This document shows positions 36,622 through 46,245 of a stretch of 64,000 nt of DNA, piece by piece. The notes below the pieces were generated by a model that worked only from the letters and a program-made list of their open reading frames with translations, ran no database searches and was not told the DNA's origin. How positions within the stretch are numbered: the stretch's first letter is position 1; the number at the start of each line of letters is the position of its first letter. This DNA comes from Acinetobacter geminorum (GTDB taxonomy: Bacteria; Pseudomonadota; Gammaproteobacteria; Pseudomonadales; Moraxellaceae). The DNA is taken from positions 1 through 64,000 of the forward strand of contig NZ_JABELE010000018.1 of the NCBI RefSeq assembly GCF_013009345.1. The letters are read 5' to 3'. A program made the position numbers and the translations under genes.

Positions 36622-36694
36622 ATTTTAAAATATTTATTTATCTCATACTGTTTAAATAAGATAAAAATAATGAAGTCGTAAAATGAGATTCTAA

Positions 36695-38044
36695 CTATTT
36701 ATTTTTATATGGAGTCTCATACGTTGTTTCAGCAACTGGTGAAACACGCCAAATCGTATTGCCCACATCATCTGCAACTAACACAGCACCTGAGAAATCA
36801 ATTGCCACACCTACCGGACGACCATAGGCTTTACCTTTGTCGCTGAGGAATCCAGTCAAAATATCTTGCGGTGGACCTGAGGGTTGTCCACTTCTAAATG
36901 GTACAAAAATGACTTTATAACCACTGTGAGGCTTACGGTTCCAAGAACCATGCTGACCAATAAATGCCCCTCCTCTAAATTGTGGCATCAGTTCGGCTGT
37001 ATAAAATGTGAGGCCTAAAGAAGCTGTATGGTTGCCTAGTGCATAGTCGGGCTTAATTGCACGAGCAACCATTTCCGGATTTTGTGGTTTTACTCGCACA
37101 TCAACATGTTGACCATAATAGCTGTAAGGCCAACCATAAAAAGCACCGTCTTGAACCGATGTCATATAATCGGGTACTAAGTCACTACCAATTTCATCGC
37201 GCTCATTAACCACCGTCCAGAGTTTTCCACTCTGAGGTTGCCAAGCCATACCATTTGGATTACGTAGCCCCGTTGCAAATGGGCGTGACTGACCACTTGC
37301 AATATCAAACTCTGTAATTTGTGCGCGACCTTTTTCTTGATCTAGACCATTTTCAGCAACATTACTGTTAGAACCGACAGTAATGTACAGCTTTGTACCT
37401 TCGCGATTGGCAATTACATTTTTGGTCCAATGGTGATTTAAAGGGCCACCCGGTAAGTCCAACACTTTAGTTCCACTGGCCGTAATTTGAGTTTCACCTT
37501 CCTGATAAGGAAAACGCACCAGTGCATCTGTATTGGCGATATATAAGTTATTACCAACCAATGCCATACCAAATGGAGAATTTAAGTTTTGAAGGAATAC
37601 CGTTTTCTTATCAGCGACGCCATCTCCATTGGTGTCACGAAGTAAGCTAATACGGTTTGCACTTGGGTGAGATGAGCCTGCACGTCTCATCACAAAAGAC
37701 ATGATTTTACCTTTAATACCTTTGCTGTCTTCTGGTTTAGGCGGAGCATCTGTTTCGGCAACCAATACATCGCCATTTGGTAACACATAAAGCCAACGCG
37801 GGTGTTCAAGTCCTTTGGCAAATGCTTTGACCTTTAAACCTTCTGCTGGAGTTGGCATAGCGCCATTTGGCCAACCTTCTGCTGGGGCTATATTAACGGT
37901 TGGTAATAGGCTTGTTTTTGGTTCAGGAAGTTTTGGGTCTGGCCCATAACTGTCGATAATTGGATATTGAGAGGATGAAGCACATCCTGCAACAAGAACT
38001 ACAACTGTAGTGCCAAAAATTGGCAGTAAAAAACGTTTAGTCAT
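36695..38044 (-). CDS. PQQ-dependent sorbosone/aldose dehydrogenase-like lipoprotein
   Basis: 449 aa. The lipoprotein signal ends VVVLVAGCASS (Cys at about 21), so it is probably membrane anchored. The mature part is a six-bladed propeller of the soluble glucose/sorbosone dehydrogenase family: LEHPRWLYVLPNGDVLVAET, NHHWTKNVIANREGTKLYIT, LRNPNGMAWQPQSGKLWTVV, ERDEIGSDLVPDYM and QHGSWNRKPHSGYKV. Family members oxidise sugars with PQQ in the periplasm. Substrate unassigned. It is separated by about 70 bases from the upstream PH-domain gene. Confidence 0.88.
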   Translation of the reverse strand: MTKRFLLPIFGTTVVVLVAGCASSSQYPIIDSYGPDPKLPEPKTSLLPTVNIAPAEGWPNGAMPTPAEGLKVKAFAKGLEHPRWLYVLPNGDVLVAETDAPPKPEDSKGIKGKIMSFVMRRAGSSHPSANRISLLRDTNGDGVADKKTVFLQNLNSPFGMALVGNNLYIANTDALVRFPYQEGETQITASGTKVLDLPGGPLNHHWTKNVIANREGTKLYITVGSNSNVAENGLDQEKGRAQITEFDIASGQSRPFATGLRNPNGMAWQPQSGKLWTVVNERDEIGSDLVPDYMTSVQDGAFYGWPYSYYGQHVDVRVKPQNPEMVARAIKPDYALGNHTASLGLTFYTAELMPQFRGGAFIGQHGSWNRKPHSGYKVIFVPFRSGQPSGPPQDILTGFLSDKGKAYGRPVGVAIDFSGAVLVADDVGNTIWRVSPVAETTYETPYKNK

Positions 38045-38113
38045 GATTTATCACCATTTATTTTTGTCGTCATGGAAATAGCGTAATTTATGTCTGCAAT
38101 TAAACAAGCAACT

Positions 38114-38524
38114 TTAATGGAGTCTTTTGTTTATCGCTTGCAAAAAAACTTCTTTATTTTTTGGTGAAATCATAACCGTTGCGATTTTTTCATTTTTTAT
38201 ATAATAAATTTTGAGTCGATCTAGCGATAATGCTGGAGAGGAAAGTGGATTATGAGTAGGTTCTATGCGAGTAATATCATTAATATTAATTTTCCATCGA
38301 AACACTAAACTCCTAATAATTAAGGTATTGTTTTCTACTAGATAATAGGTATTAAAGATGGGAAGCCAAATAACCAAAATGACTAAACTATAAATGACGA
38401 GGTGAGGAAAATTTGAAGCTAAAGAATAATGATAATTTGCTTCATAAATTTTCATAACGATATTGGCAGTGATCACAACAAATATTAATAAAAGCCACCA
38501 ATCAATTTTTGATCTAAATTTCAA
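38114..38524 (-). CDS. PH-domain membrane protein (bacterial PH, DUF1200-like)
   Basis: 136 aa. Two transmembrane helices (about 10-27 and 42-62) are followed by a cytoplasmic bacterial PH-like domain with YYLVENNTLIIRSLVFRWKI and INDITRIEPTHNPLSSPAL. Such proteins are common small membrane proteins with no defined role. It is flanked by genes on the same strand (racemase upstream), with 67-base gaps, so co-transcription is uncertain. Confidence 0.75.
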   Translation of the reverse strand: MKFRSKIDWWLLLIFVVITANIVMKIYEANYHYSLASNFPHLVIYSLVILVIWLPIFNTYYLVENNTLIIRSLVFRWKININDITRIEPTHNPLSSPALSLDRLKIYYIKNEKIATVMISPKNKEVFLQAINKRLH

Positions 38525-38591
38525 AAGTTATCCTCCATTTCTATATTAAATTCTAATAATTTATTCATTCTCATTTACTTAGTTTATTTTC

Positions 38592-39281
38592 TCAAGTTAA
38601 GCTAAAACTTACCGCCTCTTTTGCGTGAATAGTGGTGGTATCAAATAAAGGAACCGAGAATTTAAGCTCACCAATTAACATACAAATTTCGGTACAACCT
38701 AGGATAATTCCTTGAGCTCCTTCAGCAATGAGCCTCTCTACAATAGCGATGTACTTTTGCTGAGAATTGGGGTTAATCACACCTAAACAAAGTTCTTCAT
38801 AAATGATGCTATGGACTATTTTTCGGTCGGCTTCATTTGGAATAACCACATCAATTCCATAATCCTGCAATCGAGCTTTATAAAAATCTTGCTCCATTGT
38901 AAAAGCTGTCCCTAACAGTGCAACTTTACCAATGTTTTGACTCAAAATTTCTTTTGCTGTTGCATCGGCAATGTGTAAGAAAGGAACGGTAATTGAATCT
39001 TCAATCTGTGCAGCAACTTTATGCATGGTGTTGGTACACACTAAAATACACTCTGCCCCTGCTTTTTCTAAATTTAGTGCTTGCTCCGCTAAATATGCAC
39101 CTGCTTCTTGCCATAGGCCTTTTGCTTGCAAGGCTGCTATTTCTTCAAAATCAACACTATTAATAATGACCTTAGCTGAGTGCAATTTCCCTAATTTACG
39201 ATGAACCATTTTATTGATTTGTTGATAATAAAGCGCTGTAGATTCCCAACTCATTCCGCCTAATAAACCGATTGTTTTCAT
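38592..39281 (-). CDS. aspartate/glutamate racemase family protein
   Basis: 229 aa cofactor-independent racemase. Both catalytic cysteines are visible: CTNTMHKVA near residue 83 and LGCTEICMLIG near residue 195. N-terminus MKTIGLLGGMSWESTALYYQ is typical of the YgeA/aspartate racemase group. YgeA-type enzymes act on various amino acids, so the substrate is open. A diverged scrap of a gene of this kind is fused to the pqiC copy at 53399-53438. Confidence 0.9.
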   Translation of the reverse strand: MKTIGLLGGMSWESTALYYQQINKMVHRKLGKLHSAKVIINSVDFEEIAALQAKGLWQEAGAYLAEQALNLEKAGAECILVCTNTMHKVAAQIEDSITVPFLHIADATAKEILSQNIGKVALLGTAFTMEQDFYKARLQDYGIDVVIPNEADRKIVHSIIYEELCLGVINPNSQQKYIAIVERLIAEGAQGIILGCTEICMLIGELKFSVPLFDTTTIHAKEAVSFSLT

Positions 39282-39418
39282 TATTGAATCCTTCTATTTA
39301 TGCAAAACTTATCTATATATCTTATCGGTAAAGCGCAGCTAGAATAAAATTGCTTTCTTTATTGAATTATTATTCATCTTATAAGCTATAATTTTTTAAA
39401 CTATTTAATAAGACCTCT

Positions 39419-39913
39419 ATGTTAGAAACAGAACGTTTAATTTTACGGCCATTCCTTGAAGAAAACTTACCTATTATGTTGGAGATGTTTCAAGACAAAG
39501 ATTTTATGGCTTTTTCACCTCATGGTGCCTTATCAACTGAGGCAGCAACTGATCGTTTTTTAGAAATTTTGGAGCACTATAAAAATCATAATTTTGGCAA
39601 AATGGCTATCGTCTTAAAAGATACCTATAAAATTATTGGTTATTGTGGTTTTGAAACTTGTGAGGTTGATGGCAAAGCAGAAGCTGAACTAGGTTTTAGA
39701 CTTATTAAAAGTGAACGAAATAAAGGCTATGTTGTTGAAGCTTCACTTAAATTACTAGAAGACATGCAAAATCGAAACTTCAAGCATGTGATCGCTTTTT
39801 CAGAAAAAGATAATTTACCTGCCCACAACTTATTAAATAAACTTGGTTTTGAAAAAACAAACTCATCTAGTTACATGAATATGGATGTTATCTTTTTCAA
39901 AAAAGATCTGTAA
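39419..39913 (+). CDS. GNAT-family N-acetyltransferase (RimJ/RimL type)
   Basis: 164 aa. Acetyltransf_3 fold: METERLILRPF at the start (LETERLILRPFLEEN), acetyl-CoA motif A FRLIKSERNKGYVVEASL near residues 95-110, and FSEKDNLPAHNLLNKLGFEK at the end. The substrate may be a protein N-terminus, small metabolite or drug, and the sequence does not say. It lies divergent from the racemase and has no clear operon partner. Confidence 0.85.
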   Translation: MLETERLILRPFLEENLPIMLEMFQDKDFMAFSPHGALSTEAATDRFLEILEHYKNHNFGKMAIVLKDTYKIIGYCGFETCEVDGKAEAELGFRLIKSERNKGYVVEASLKLLEDMQNRNFKHVIAFSEKDNLPAHNLLNKLGFEKTNSSSYMNMDVIFFKKDL

Positions 39914-40077
39914 TTTCTTTGATAAAAAATAAAATTACTATAAAAAACTTTAAGTTAGTGAAGATCTATTTGCCTCAAAGAAACCAGCATTAAATCCAAA
40001 TCATAAATATAAGAATTCACGCAAACTTCACGACCAGCTCTTTAATTTAATCTTATAAAGTTGGCTCGGATATAGAC

Positions 40078-40650
40078 ATGAAAATTATAACTACAGCCCT
40101 AGGGCTGATTACCTTGATAGGTTTAACAGCGTGTAAAAGTGTGCCTAGCTACTCTGATGACTACGGTAAAGCCGAGCAAAAAATTACTGGAATAGAATTA
40201 AATGACCAACAGGCGTTAGATATCGGCAATCGTTTTGTTGCTGCCTTTAATACGCTTGGTACCCCTTCCTTTATAAGCAATGCTGGCAATCTCTACGCTG
40301 ATCAGCTTTATATTAACGATACACTTTCGCAGTTCTCTCAGAAAAAAGATCTGATTAAGCATTTTGAAGGCATGAATGCCCGAGTGAATAATGTCACGGT
40401 AAAACTCATTAGTGCAACTCATCACCAAGATACAGCCTATATCCATTGGTACATGACCTATGACTTTAAAATGCTAGGTCGTTCAAAAACCATGACTTCT
40501 TATGGAATTAGTCAGATTAAGATTAATGAACAACAAAAAATTATTTTCCAGCAAGATTATTGGGATCCAGCGAATGGCCTTTACCGTTCTTTACCCATAT
40601 TTGGAGGAGTATATAAATGGATATTGCCGTTCAAAAAAGTCGAATCTTGA
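40078..40650 (+). CDS. NTF2-like lipoprotein of the lipid-modification island
   Basis: 190 aa. The signal peptide ends ITLIGLTACKS (lipobox, Cys at about 19). The mature domain is SnoaL/NTF2-like (ALDIGNRFVAAFNTLG, IHWYMTYDFKMLGRSKTMTSYGIS, QQDYWDPANGLYRSLP). Related NTF2-type genes accompany cfa, DUF1365 and FAD oxidoreductase genes in other proteobacteria, so a role in modifying or handling membrane lipids is likely. The end overlaps the start of the next gene by 34 bases, showing tight coupling. Confidence 0.82.
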   Translation: MKIITTALGLITLIGLTACKSVPSYSDDYGKAEQKITGIELNDQQALDIGNRFVAAFNTLGTPSFISNAGNLYADQLYINDTLSQFSQKKDLIKHFEGMNARVNNVTVKLISATHHQDTAYIHWYMTYDFKMLGRSKTMTSYGISQIKINEQQKIIFQQDYWDPANGLYRSLPIFGGVYKWILPFKKVES

Positions 40651-41111
40651 TATTTTTAGGAATCTTAATCGTATCTCAAGCTAACGCGGCTGAACTGAAA
40701 AAATGTAGTTCAGCACCTTTGATGGTCACGAGTAAGAAAGTGGGAAATGTCAGTTACTTTGCTGAAGATTGCTTAAAAAATTGGCAGAGTCAAAGCATCA
40801 AAATGGACTTTAGCTATAACCGCGATATTCCCGAGTGGGCTTTTAAACGTGCAGCAACCCATTATTTGAAAAAGAATATTAGTGGATTTGATGCAAAATC
40901 TCCGCTTAATCATATTAATGAACTTTATAGACCCATCAAAAATGGAGACTTATATAGTTTGTATTACCAACATGAAAATCAAAAACTAGAACTAAAATTA
41001 AACCAGAAGCTACTCGGTTCTTTAAACAATCCGAATGCAAATCAATATTTTAAAATCTGGTTTGGTAGTGAACCATTTAATGCTAAATTAAAACAACAAT
41101 TATTAAATTAA
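40617..41111 (+). CDS. chalcone-isomerase-like secreted protein
   Basis: 164 aa. The start ATG at 40617 has GGAGGAG about 8 bases upstream, inside the previous gene. Signal peptide with cleavage near SQANA. The C-terminus NANQYFKIWFGSEPFNAKLK followed by QQLLN fits bacterial chalcone-isomerase-like proteins, whose fold is related to fatty-acid-binding proteins. Such genes occur in clusters with NTF2-like and cfa genes. Probably periplasmic lipid binding rather than flavonoid chemistry; this is an inference. Confidence 0.65.
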   Translation: MDIAVQKSRILIFLGILIVSQANAAELKKCSSAPLMVTSKKVGNVSYFAEDCLKNWQSQSIKMDFSYNRDIPEWAFKRAATHYLKKNISGFDAKSPLNHINELYRPIKNGDLYSLYYQHENQKLELKLNQKLLGSLNNPNANQYFKIWFGSEPFNAKLKQQLLN

Positions 41112-41128
41112 TGGCTTAATAAAATCTT

Positions 41129-41833
41129 ATGGGTAATCATTTTATCCTCATGGTTGAGGACCATTTTGAACTTGCAGCAACCGTCTGCGAATTTCTTGAA
41201 GTGCATGGTTATATCATCGATCATGCGCGTAATTTAGATGCTGCACGGACTTTTCTCAAATCGCAGCATTATCATCTTTTGCTGCTCGATATAAACTTAC
41301 CCGACGGCTCAGGTTATGACCTATGTAACTGGCTACGCACCGAACAAGGCGTTGATATTCCAGTCCTTATGCTGACAGCAAGAGATACTTTAGATGACAA
41401 ACTTAAAGGTTTTACCGCTGGAACAGATGATTATTTAGTAAAACCCTTTGATTTTAACGAACTAGTGATGCGGATTCGTGCATTAATTAAAAGAGCAGCT
41501 GGCGAAGTTACTCATCATAAAATTCAGATTCATGACTTAATTCTTGATAGCGCAACCCAAACAGTTATTCGTGCCGGAAATAATATCGAATTGCCGCCTA
41601 TTCAATTTAAATTATTAAAAATTTTGATGCGCCAGTCTCCAAAAGTAGTGACTAAGCAAGAACTGATGATGGAATTATGGGGAGACGAAGAACCTGAAAG
41701 CGATGCGTTACGCAGTCACATCTATAACCTAAGAAAAATGGTTGATAAACCTTTTGATCCTAAACTATTACATACAGTAGCAGGTGTCGGTTTAAAAATT
41801 GCTTTGGAAGATTCCGCGACTCAACTTAAATAG
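41129..41833 (+). CDS. OmpR-family response regulator
   Basis: 234 aa. Receiver domain with acidic VEDHFE near residue 10, phosphorylation Asp in LLDINLPDGSG near 54 and Lys in DYLVKPFDF near 104. The C-terminal winged helix (about 140-228) has TKQELMMELWGDEEPESDAL and RSHIYNLRKMVDKP. Seventeen bases after the chalcone-isomerase-like gene. Its 3' end overlaps by 13 bases the 3' end of the opposing histidine kinase, which is very likely its partner. Confidence 0.93.
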   Translation: MGNHFILMVEDHFELAATVCEFLEVHGYIIDHARNLDAARTFLKSQHYHLLLLDINLPDGSGYDLCNWLRTEQGVDIPVLMLTARDTLDDKLKGFTAGTDDYLVKPFDFNELVMRIRALIKRAAGEVTHHKIQIHDLILDSATQTVIRAGNNIELPPIQFKLLKILMRQSPKVVTKQELMMELWGDEEPESDALRSHIYNLRKMVDKPFDPKLLHTVAGVGLKIALEDSATQLK

Positions 41834-43149
41834 ACTACAACAATTAAGCCTGTGGTTGGCTCCAAATCGAGTTCAGGATGAGTGGTTAAATAGTACTGCC
41901 GATCAAACAGCTCAACTCGCCATCCTAATTGCTTGCAAAGCTTTTGTACCAATTGCAAACCAATGCCATGACCTTTAGCCTTTATGGAAAGTTGTGTGTC
42001 GCTGAGCTCTTGCACCTTTACATCGTTAGGTAAAGAAATTCCAATTCCGTTATCTGCAATAATCAGGCTGTTTTTTTGTTGAATAATGTCGATTTGTGAA
42101 CCTTGAGAATAGTTAAGCGCATTACGTAAAATATTGCTTAAAACCATTTGAGTCATAGAAGGATATAACCAGCGTGGCTGTTCAGCTGAGTTTGGATGAA
42201 TACTAATATGTATTCCTTTACTCACACTCATCACTTCTAAACTTTCAACTAAATCCCTTACTGTTTTGGATAATAAATTTTTCTCAGATGGCAAGCTCTG
42301 TACCGTATTACGTGCAATCGCAAGTAAGGTATCAACGAGCAGCTGCATATCTTCAATTGTGTTATGAAGACGGACTAAAGATTTATCGTCTCCATATTTC
42401 GCCTGACACAGTTGCACATTACCTTTCAAAATGGTGAGTGGAGTGCGTAACTCATGACTCACATCTCCAGTAAATTCTCTTTCGCGTCGAATAAAATCAC
42501 TTAAAACCTGATGATATTTTTCTAAAGCTTGTTTGAGATATTCGGCTTCCATGTTGCCATTGGTATTAATATCTCTAAAAGGAGATGCCTGAGTATCTTG
42601 ATGTGCCCAATCGATATTTTCTAAAGCATTCGCCAAACGTGTAATTGGAGAAAAATAGCGTCTTGCTCTTCGGTTTGACCACCACAAAAAGCTATATAGA
42701 ACAGATAAGCTGAACATGAGGGGAGCAAGACCAAATAACCAGATCAGTTTATTAACATTACTTTCGCCAAATACCAATAGAACATGCTGACCATTACGCT
42801 CACCATAGACCGTCATTCGCTCTTTACCATCAACGAATACTCGGTGCACGCCACTTTCTAAATGCATGCCCCGAAAAGGTTGAGGCGCGACCTGTGTATT
42901 CCACCGATATCCATATAAATTTTTAGTATCTGGTAAATCAGCATTTGGATTACGTTCTATGCGTAACCAGTAATGCTCCATTTCCTGTTCTAAAGCGGTT
43001 TTAAGTAAAGAGCCTTTAATTACCCAAGCACTACAAGCCAACCCGACCACGATCGATAATGCAATCAGACCAATCTGCAACCAGTAATATCGGTTGAACA
43101 TTTGGGCTAATGGATGACTCGCTTTGCCATCATGTCGAGTTTTTATCAT
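41821..43149 (-). CDS. sensor histidine kinase, partner of the 41129 regulator
   Basis: 442 aa. TM1 near 25-48, a periplasmic loop of about 110 residues with no recognised domain, TM2 near 160-180, and then HAMP-like and HisKA with FTGDVSHELRTPLTILKGN. The HATPase has the N box near LRNALNYSQGS, G1 IADNGIGIS and G2 KGHGIGLQLVQKL. Last gene on the minus strand of the lipid cluster, 32 bases after the Cfa-like gene, so probably co-expressed with it and able to sense the membrane state. Confidence 0.92.
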   Translation of the reverse strand: MIKTRHDGKASHPLAQMFNRYYWLQIGLIALSIVVGLACSAWVIKGSLLKTALEQEMEHYWLRIERNPNADLPDTKNLYGYRWNTQVAPQPFRGMHLESGVHRVFVDGKERMTVYGERNGQHVLLVFGESNVNKLIWLFGLAPLMFSLSVLYSFLWWSNRRARRYFSPITRLANALENIDWAHQDTQASPFRDINTNGNMEAEYLKQALEKYHQVLSDFIRREREFTGDVSHELRTPLTILKGNVQLCQAKYGDDKSLVRLHNTIEDMQLLVDTLLAIARNTVQSLPSEKNLLSKTVRDLVESLEVMSVSKGIHISIHPNSAEQPRWLYPSMTQMVLSNILRNALNYSQGSQIDIIQQKNSLIIADNGIGISLPNDVKVQELSDTQLSIKAKGHGIGLQLVQKLCKQLGWRVELFDRQYYLTTHPELDLEPTTGLIVVVYLS

Positions 43150-43181
43150 ATCTTTATCGCCGGGATAGGCTATAGAAATTA

Positions 43182-44228
43182 CTATGATCGCTTTTTAAAT
43201 AAAAAGTGACCAATGACCCATTCTTGACCTTGCTCAAAACCAAATAACTCAGCACAAGCCATGAAGAAAATACGCCAGCGTTGCCACCAAATATTGGCAT
43301 CTTTTCCATAGATTTTTTTAAACAGTGGCTTCAGTTCGACTTCTTGGTTATCCATGTTATCAAGCCAAGCATTTGCCGTTCTCATATAGTGCTCACCCGA
43401 CCACTGCCACTGTTGAGCCAATTCTAAATGCTCTTGAAAATGCAAAAAAGTTGACGTCGCAGGCATTAAACCGCCAGTAAAGAAATACTTGGACATCCAA
43501 TCATAATCTGATTTTACTTCAAAAGGATAATGTAAAAAGCGATGGCAAAAAATATGACACCAAAGTAGACCATCTGCCTTCAACCATCCCTGAATTTTCT
43601 CAAAAAGACGTTGATAGTTACGAACGTGTTCAAACATTTCAACCGATACAACCCGATCAAACTGATCTTGGTCTAATTCGAGCACATTCACATCACATGT
43701 GACCACTTCAAGATTCGTTAAACCCTTCAACTTTGCTTGCCCAAGAATATGCTTTTTCTGGGTTGCAGAGTTTGAAACAGCAGTAATCTGTGAGCGTGGA
43801 TAGTTTTCTGCCATCCACAAAGTTAAAGAACCCCAGCCACAGCCTAACTCTAAAATATGTTGGCCGTTTTTAAGTTGTGCTCTTTCACAGTAAAGCTGAA
43901 GTGCGAGCTCCTCTGCCTGATCTAAAGTTGTTGTTTTAGTTGGAAAATAGCAAGCACTGTATTTGAGTCTTTTTCCAAGCACTGCCTGAAAAAACTCGGT
44001 CGGCAATTCATAGTGCTGCTCATTTGCCTTGTCCGTTTCAACGGCGATTTCGCTCCGTTTCAGCATATTAAGCACATCCATATAGCGCTGTGCCCATTGT
44101 TCAGGGTCATAACGCCCTTCTTGAATTAAGCGCTTTTTACTTAAAGCACGAATTGCAGCTCGAATGGCATGATCTGGAATCACACCACTTTCAACAATTT
44201 TCAAAGACTGATGAACAATAAAATCCAT
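43182..44228 (-). CDS. Cfa-like SAM-dependent methyltransferase (second copy)
   Basis: 348 aa. SAM-binding motif I is HILELGCGWGSLTLWMAENY near residue 125, followed by VVSVEMFEHVRNYQRLFEKI. Homologous to cyclopropane-fatty-acid synthase (conserved ANEQHYELPTEFFQAVLGKRLKYSACYF at about 68-95) but lacks the N-terminal Cfa domain of the 399 aa protein in the same cluster. Likely acts on fatty-acyl chains of phospholipids. The Ufa-type methyltransferase of furan fatty acid synthesis is one alternative. Nine bases after DUF1295. Confidence 0.85.
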   Translation of the reverse strand: MDFIVHQSLKIVESGVIPDHAIRAAIRALSKKRLIQEGRYDPEQWAQRYMDVLNMLKRSEIAVETDKANEQHYELPTEFFQAVLGKRLKYSACYFPTKTTTLDQAEELALQLYCERAQLKNGQHILELGCGWGSLTLWMAENYPRSQITAVSNSATQKKHILGQAKLKGLTNLEVVTCDVNVLELDQDQFDRVVSVEMFEHVRNYQRLFEKIQGWLKADGLLWCHIFCHRFLHYPFEVKSDYDWMSKYFFTGGLMPATSTFLHFQEHLELAQQWQWSGEHYMRTANAWLDNMDNQEVELKPLFKKIYGKDANIWWQRWRIFFMACAELFGFEQGQEWVIGHFLFKKRS

Positions 44229-44236
44229 ATGCGCAC

Positions 44237-45016
44237 CTATTTTTTGGGTTTTCGCGGAATAAACATTGATGTTTTTTGTTGATAATCAAGATAATTTTGA
44301 CCGCGACTTTTAATTGCTTGTTTTTCACTAAATGGAATACCCGTGACGTAATATAAAAATAGCCACATCAGTAACGGATAAATCCACAATACATATTGGC
44401 CTGCCGCTAAACCAATAATTGGATAGGCAAACCAGTGTAACCATTCAAAAAAATAATTGGGGTGACGTGAATAACGCCATAAACCCTGATCCATCGTTTT
44501 GCCATGATGATCTGGATTTAATTTAAATCGGTATAATTGCTGATCAGCGAGTTGTTCTCCAATGAAAGCAATTGCCATGATGACAGCTGCAATTACTAAA
44601 GCGACTTTATATCCACTATTCCATTCAGTTGCCTCTACATTGAGGAGCGTCCACATCGGCAAAAAGAACAAAAGCACTAAAAGTGTTTGAAAGATAAAAA
44701 ATAATAAAAAGCCAATATGCTGAAACTTACCCATCGCTTTACGCATGCTCGCGTAACGGCCATCTTCTTTTTGTTCAGATTGATAACGTCTTAACAGATG
44801 CCAAAATAATCTTAAAAACCATAAGCCGCTAAAAATACCGATAAAAAGACGCACTTCAACTGGGGCAACTGAAATGAGTAAAGAAGACACAATAATGTTT
44901 ACTGCCAGACAGAAACTCCATGCAGCATCTACAATTCCAACTCGGCCATTTATAGTGGCAAGTAGCCAGCTCAGCAACATGATCATTAAATCTAGAATCA
45001 GTAAATTCCAAAACAT
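44237..45016 (-). CDS. DUF1295 membrane protein (steroid 5-alpha reductase / ICMT-like fold)
   Basis: 259 aa, about six or seven membrane helices. The C-terminal signature is QGLWRYSRHPNYFFEWLHWF (about 180-200), typical of DUF1295 and of the isoprenylcysteine methyltransferase/steroid reductase superfamily, which bind NADPH or SAM. DUF1295 is a regular member of cfa-DUF1365 clusters. It could reduce or otherwise finish a modified acyl chain, but its activity is not established. Confidence 0.85.
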   Translation of the reverse strand: MFWNLLILDLMIMLLSWLLATINGRVGIVDAAWSFCLAVNIIVSSLLISVAPVEVRLFIGIFSGLWFLRLFWHLLRRYQSEQKEDGRYASMRKAMGKFQHIGFLLFFIFQTLLVLLFFLPMWTLLNVEATEWNSGYKVALVIAAVIMAIAFIGEQLADQQLYRFKLNPDHHGKTMDQGLWRYSRHPNYFFEWLHWFAYPIIGLAAGQYVLWIYPLLMWLFLYYVTGIPFSEKQAIKSRGQNYLDYQQKTSMFIPRKPKK

Positions 45017-45045
45017 GAGCAGTCTCCTTACTTGAGCTGTTTGAT

Positions 45046-46245
45046 TTAGTAACTGGTACTTTCAAACAACAAGTGAACATTGCTTATCACGCCTTCTTTA
45101 AAACCGCCTTCGCAATAACATAAATAGAAATCCCACATCCGAATGAAGTTTTCATCGAAACCTAGAGCCAATACTTGTTCCCGCGCTGCTAAAAAACGCG
45201 CTCGCCAGTGATGAAGTGTTTGTGCATAACTTAAACCAATATCATTTAAATTTTTTAACCTTAAACCACTCTCAGAGGCGGTTTGAGTTAATACACTTAT
45301 GCTAGGAATAAAGCTACCAGGGAAAATATAGCGCTTAATATAATCAACTGTATTTAATGCTTTTTTATACCGGAAATCTTCAATAGTAATGGCTTGAATA
45401 AATGCCAACCCTTTCGGTTTTAATAGTGCTTTACATTGATCAAAGTATGTCGATAAATATTGCGCCCCAACCGCCTCAACCATTTCAATTGAAACCAGCT
45501 TATCGAATTTACCTTCGAGCAAACGGTAGTCTTTAAGTTGCACATCAATTCGATGTGCCAAGCCAGCTTCATTTACACGAGTAACGGCTTCATCATATTG
45601 AGCTTGTGAAATGGTAATGGTGGTTACTCTACAGCCATAATGTTGAGCTGCATAAATTGCAAAACCACCCCACCCACTTCCAATTTCAACCAAATGATCT
45701 AGTGGTTTTAAATCTAACTTTTTACAAATGATCTCTTTTTTTAAATCAGATGCTTCTTCGAGGGTCATGTTTTCATTTTCAAAAACGGCGCTCGAATACA
45801 TTAAAGACGGATCTAAAAATAATTTAAAAAAGTCGTTGCTTAAGTCGTAGTGCTCGGCAATATTTTTACGGCTACCAGTTATAGAATTCTTTCGATTTTG
45901 ATACCAAGCTTTAAGAAAAAACTGGCTCGCTTGGGCAATAACATTCTGGTTGATTTTGTCCAATACAGCTCGGTTACGTGCCAAGATCTGAATCAACTCG
46001 ACAAGGTGCTCGCTGCTCCAGTCACCACGAATGTAGCCTTCTGCTGCTCCCAAAACACCATTTTTTAAAATAAGATCCATCAATAAAGGATTGCGAACTT
46101 CAATCACAGCATGTAAGTCTGAAACTTCACCGACCGTCCCATTCCACGCGCCCTGAAAAGTGATCTGTCCATGACGTAGTTTGAGAAGACTCTTGAGCAG
46201 TAACGGTAGTGAGTCATCTTCACCATAAAGAAATGTTTTTATCAT
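45046..46245 (-). CDS. cyclopropane-fatty-acyl-phospholipid synthase family methyltransferase
   Basis: 399 aa. N-terminal domain (about 1-105) precedes the methyltransferase core: KNIAEHYDLSNDFFKLFLDPS, LMYSSAVFENENMTLEEAS, SAM motif VEIGSGWGGFAIYAAQHYG and VSIEMVEAVGAQYLSTYF. YIKRYIFPGSFIPS and the late C/E region around YLCYCEGGF are typical. It adds a methylene (or methyl) group from SAM to unsaturated acyl chains in situ. The ATGA-type overlap with DUF1365 (46242-46245) indicates coupling. Confidence 0.9.
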   Translation of the reverse strand: MIKTFLYGEDDSLPLLLKSLLKLRHGQITFQGAWNGTVGEVSDLHAVIEVRNPLLMDLILKNGVLGAAEGYIRGDWSSEHLVELIQILARNRAVLDKINQNVIAQASQFFLKAWYQNRKNSITGSRKNIAEHYDLSNDFFKLFLDPSLMYSSAVFENENMTLEEASDLKKEIICKKLDLKPLDHLVEIGSGWGGFAIYAAQHYGCRVTTITISQAQYDEAVTRVNEAGLAHRIDVQLKDYRLLEGKFDKLVSIEMVEAVGAQYLSTYFDQCKALLKPKGLAFIQAITIEDFRYKKALNTVDYIKRYIFPGSFIPSISVLTQTASESGLRLKNLNDIGLSYAQTLHHWRARFLAAREQVLALGFDENFIRMWDFYLCYCEGGFKEGVISNVHLLFESTSY

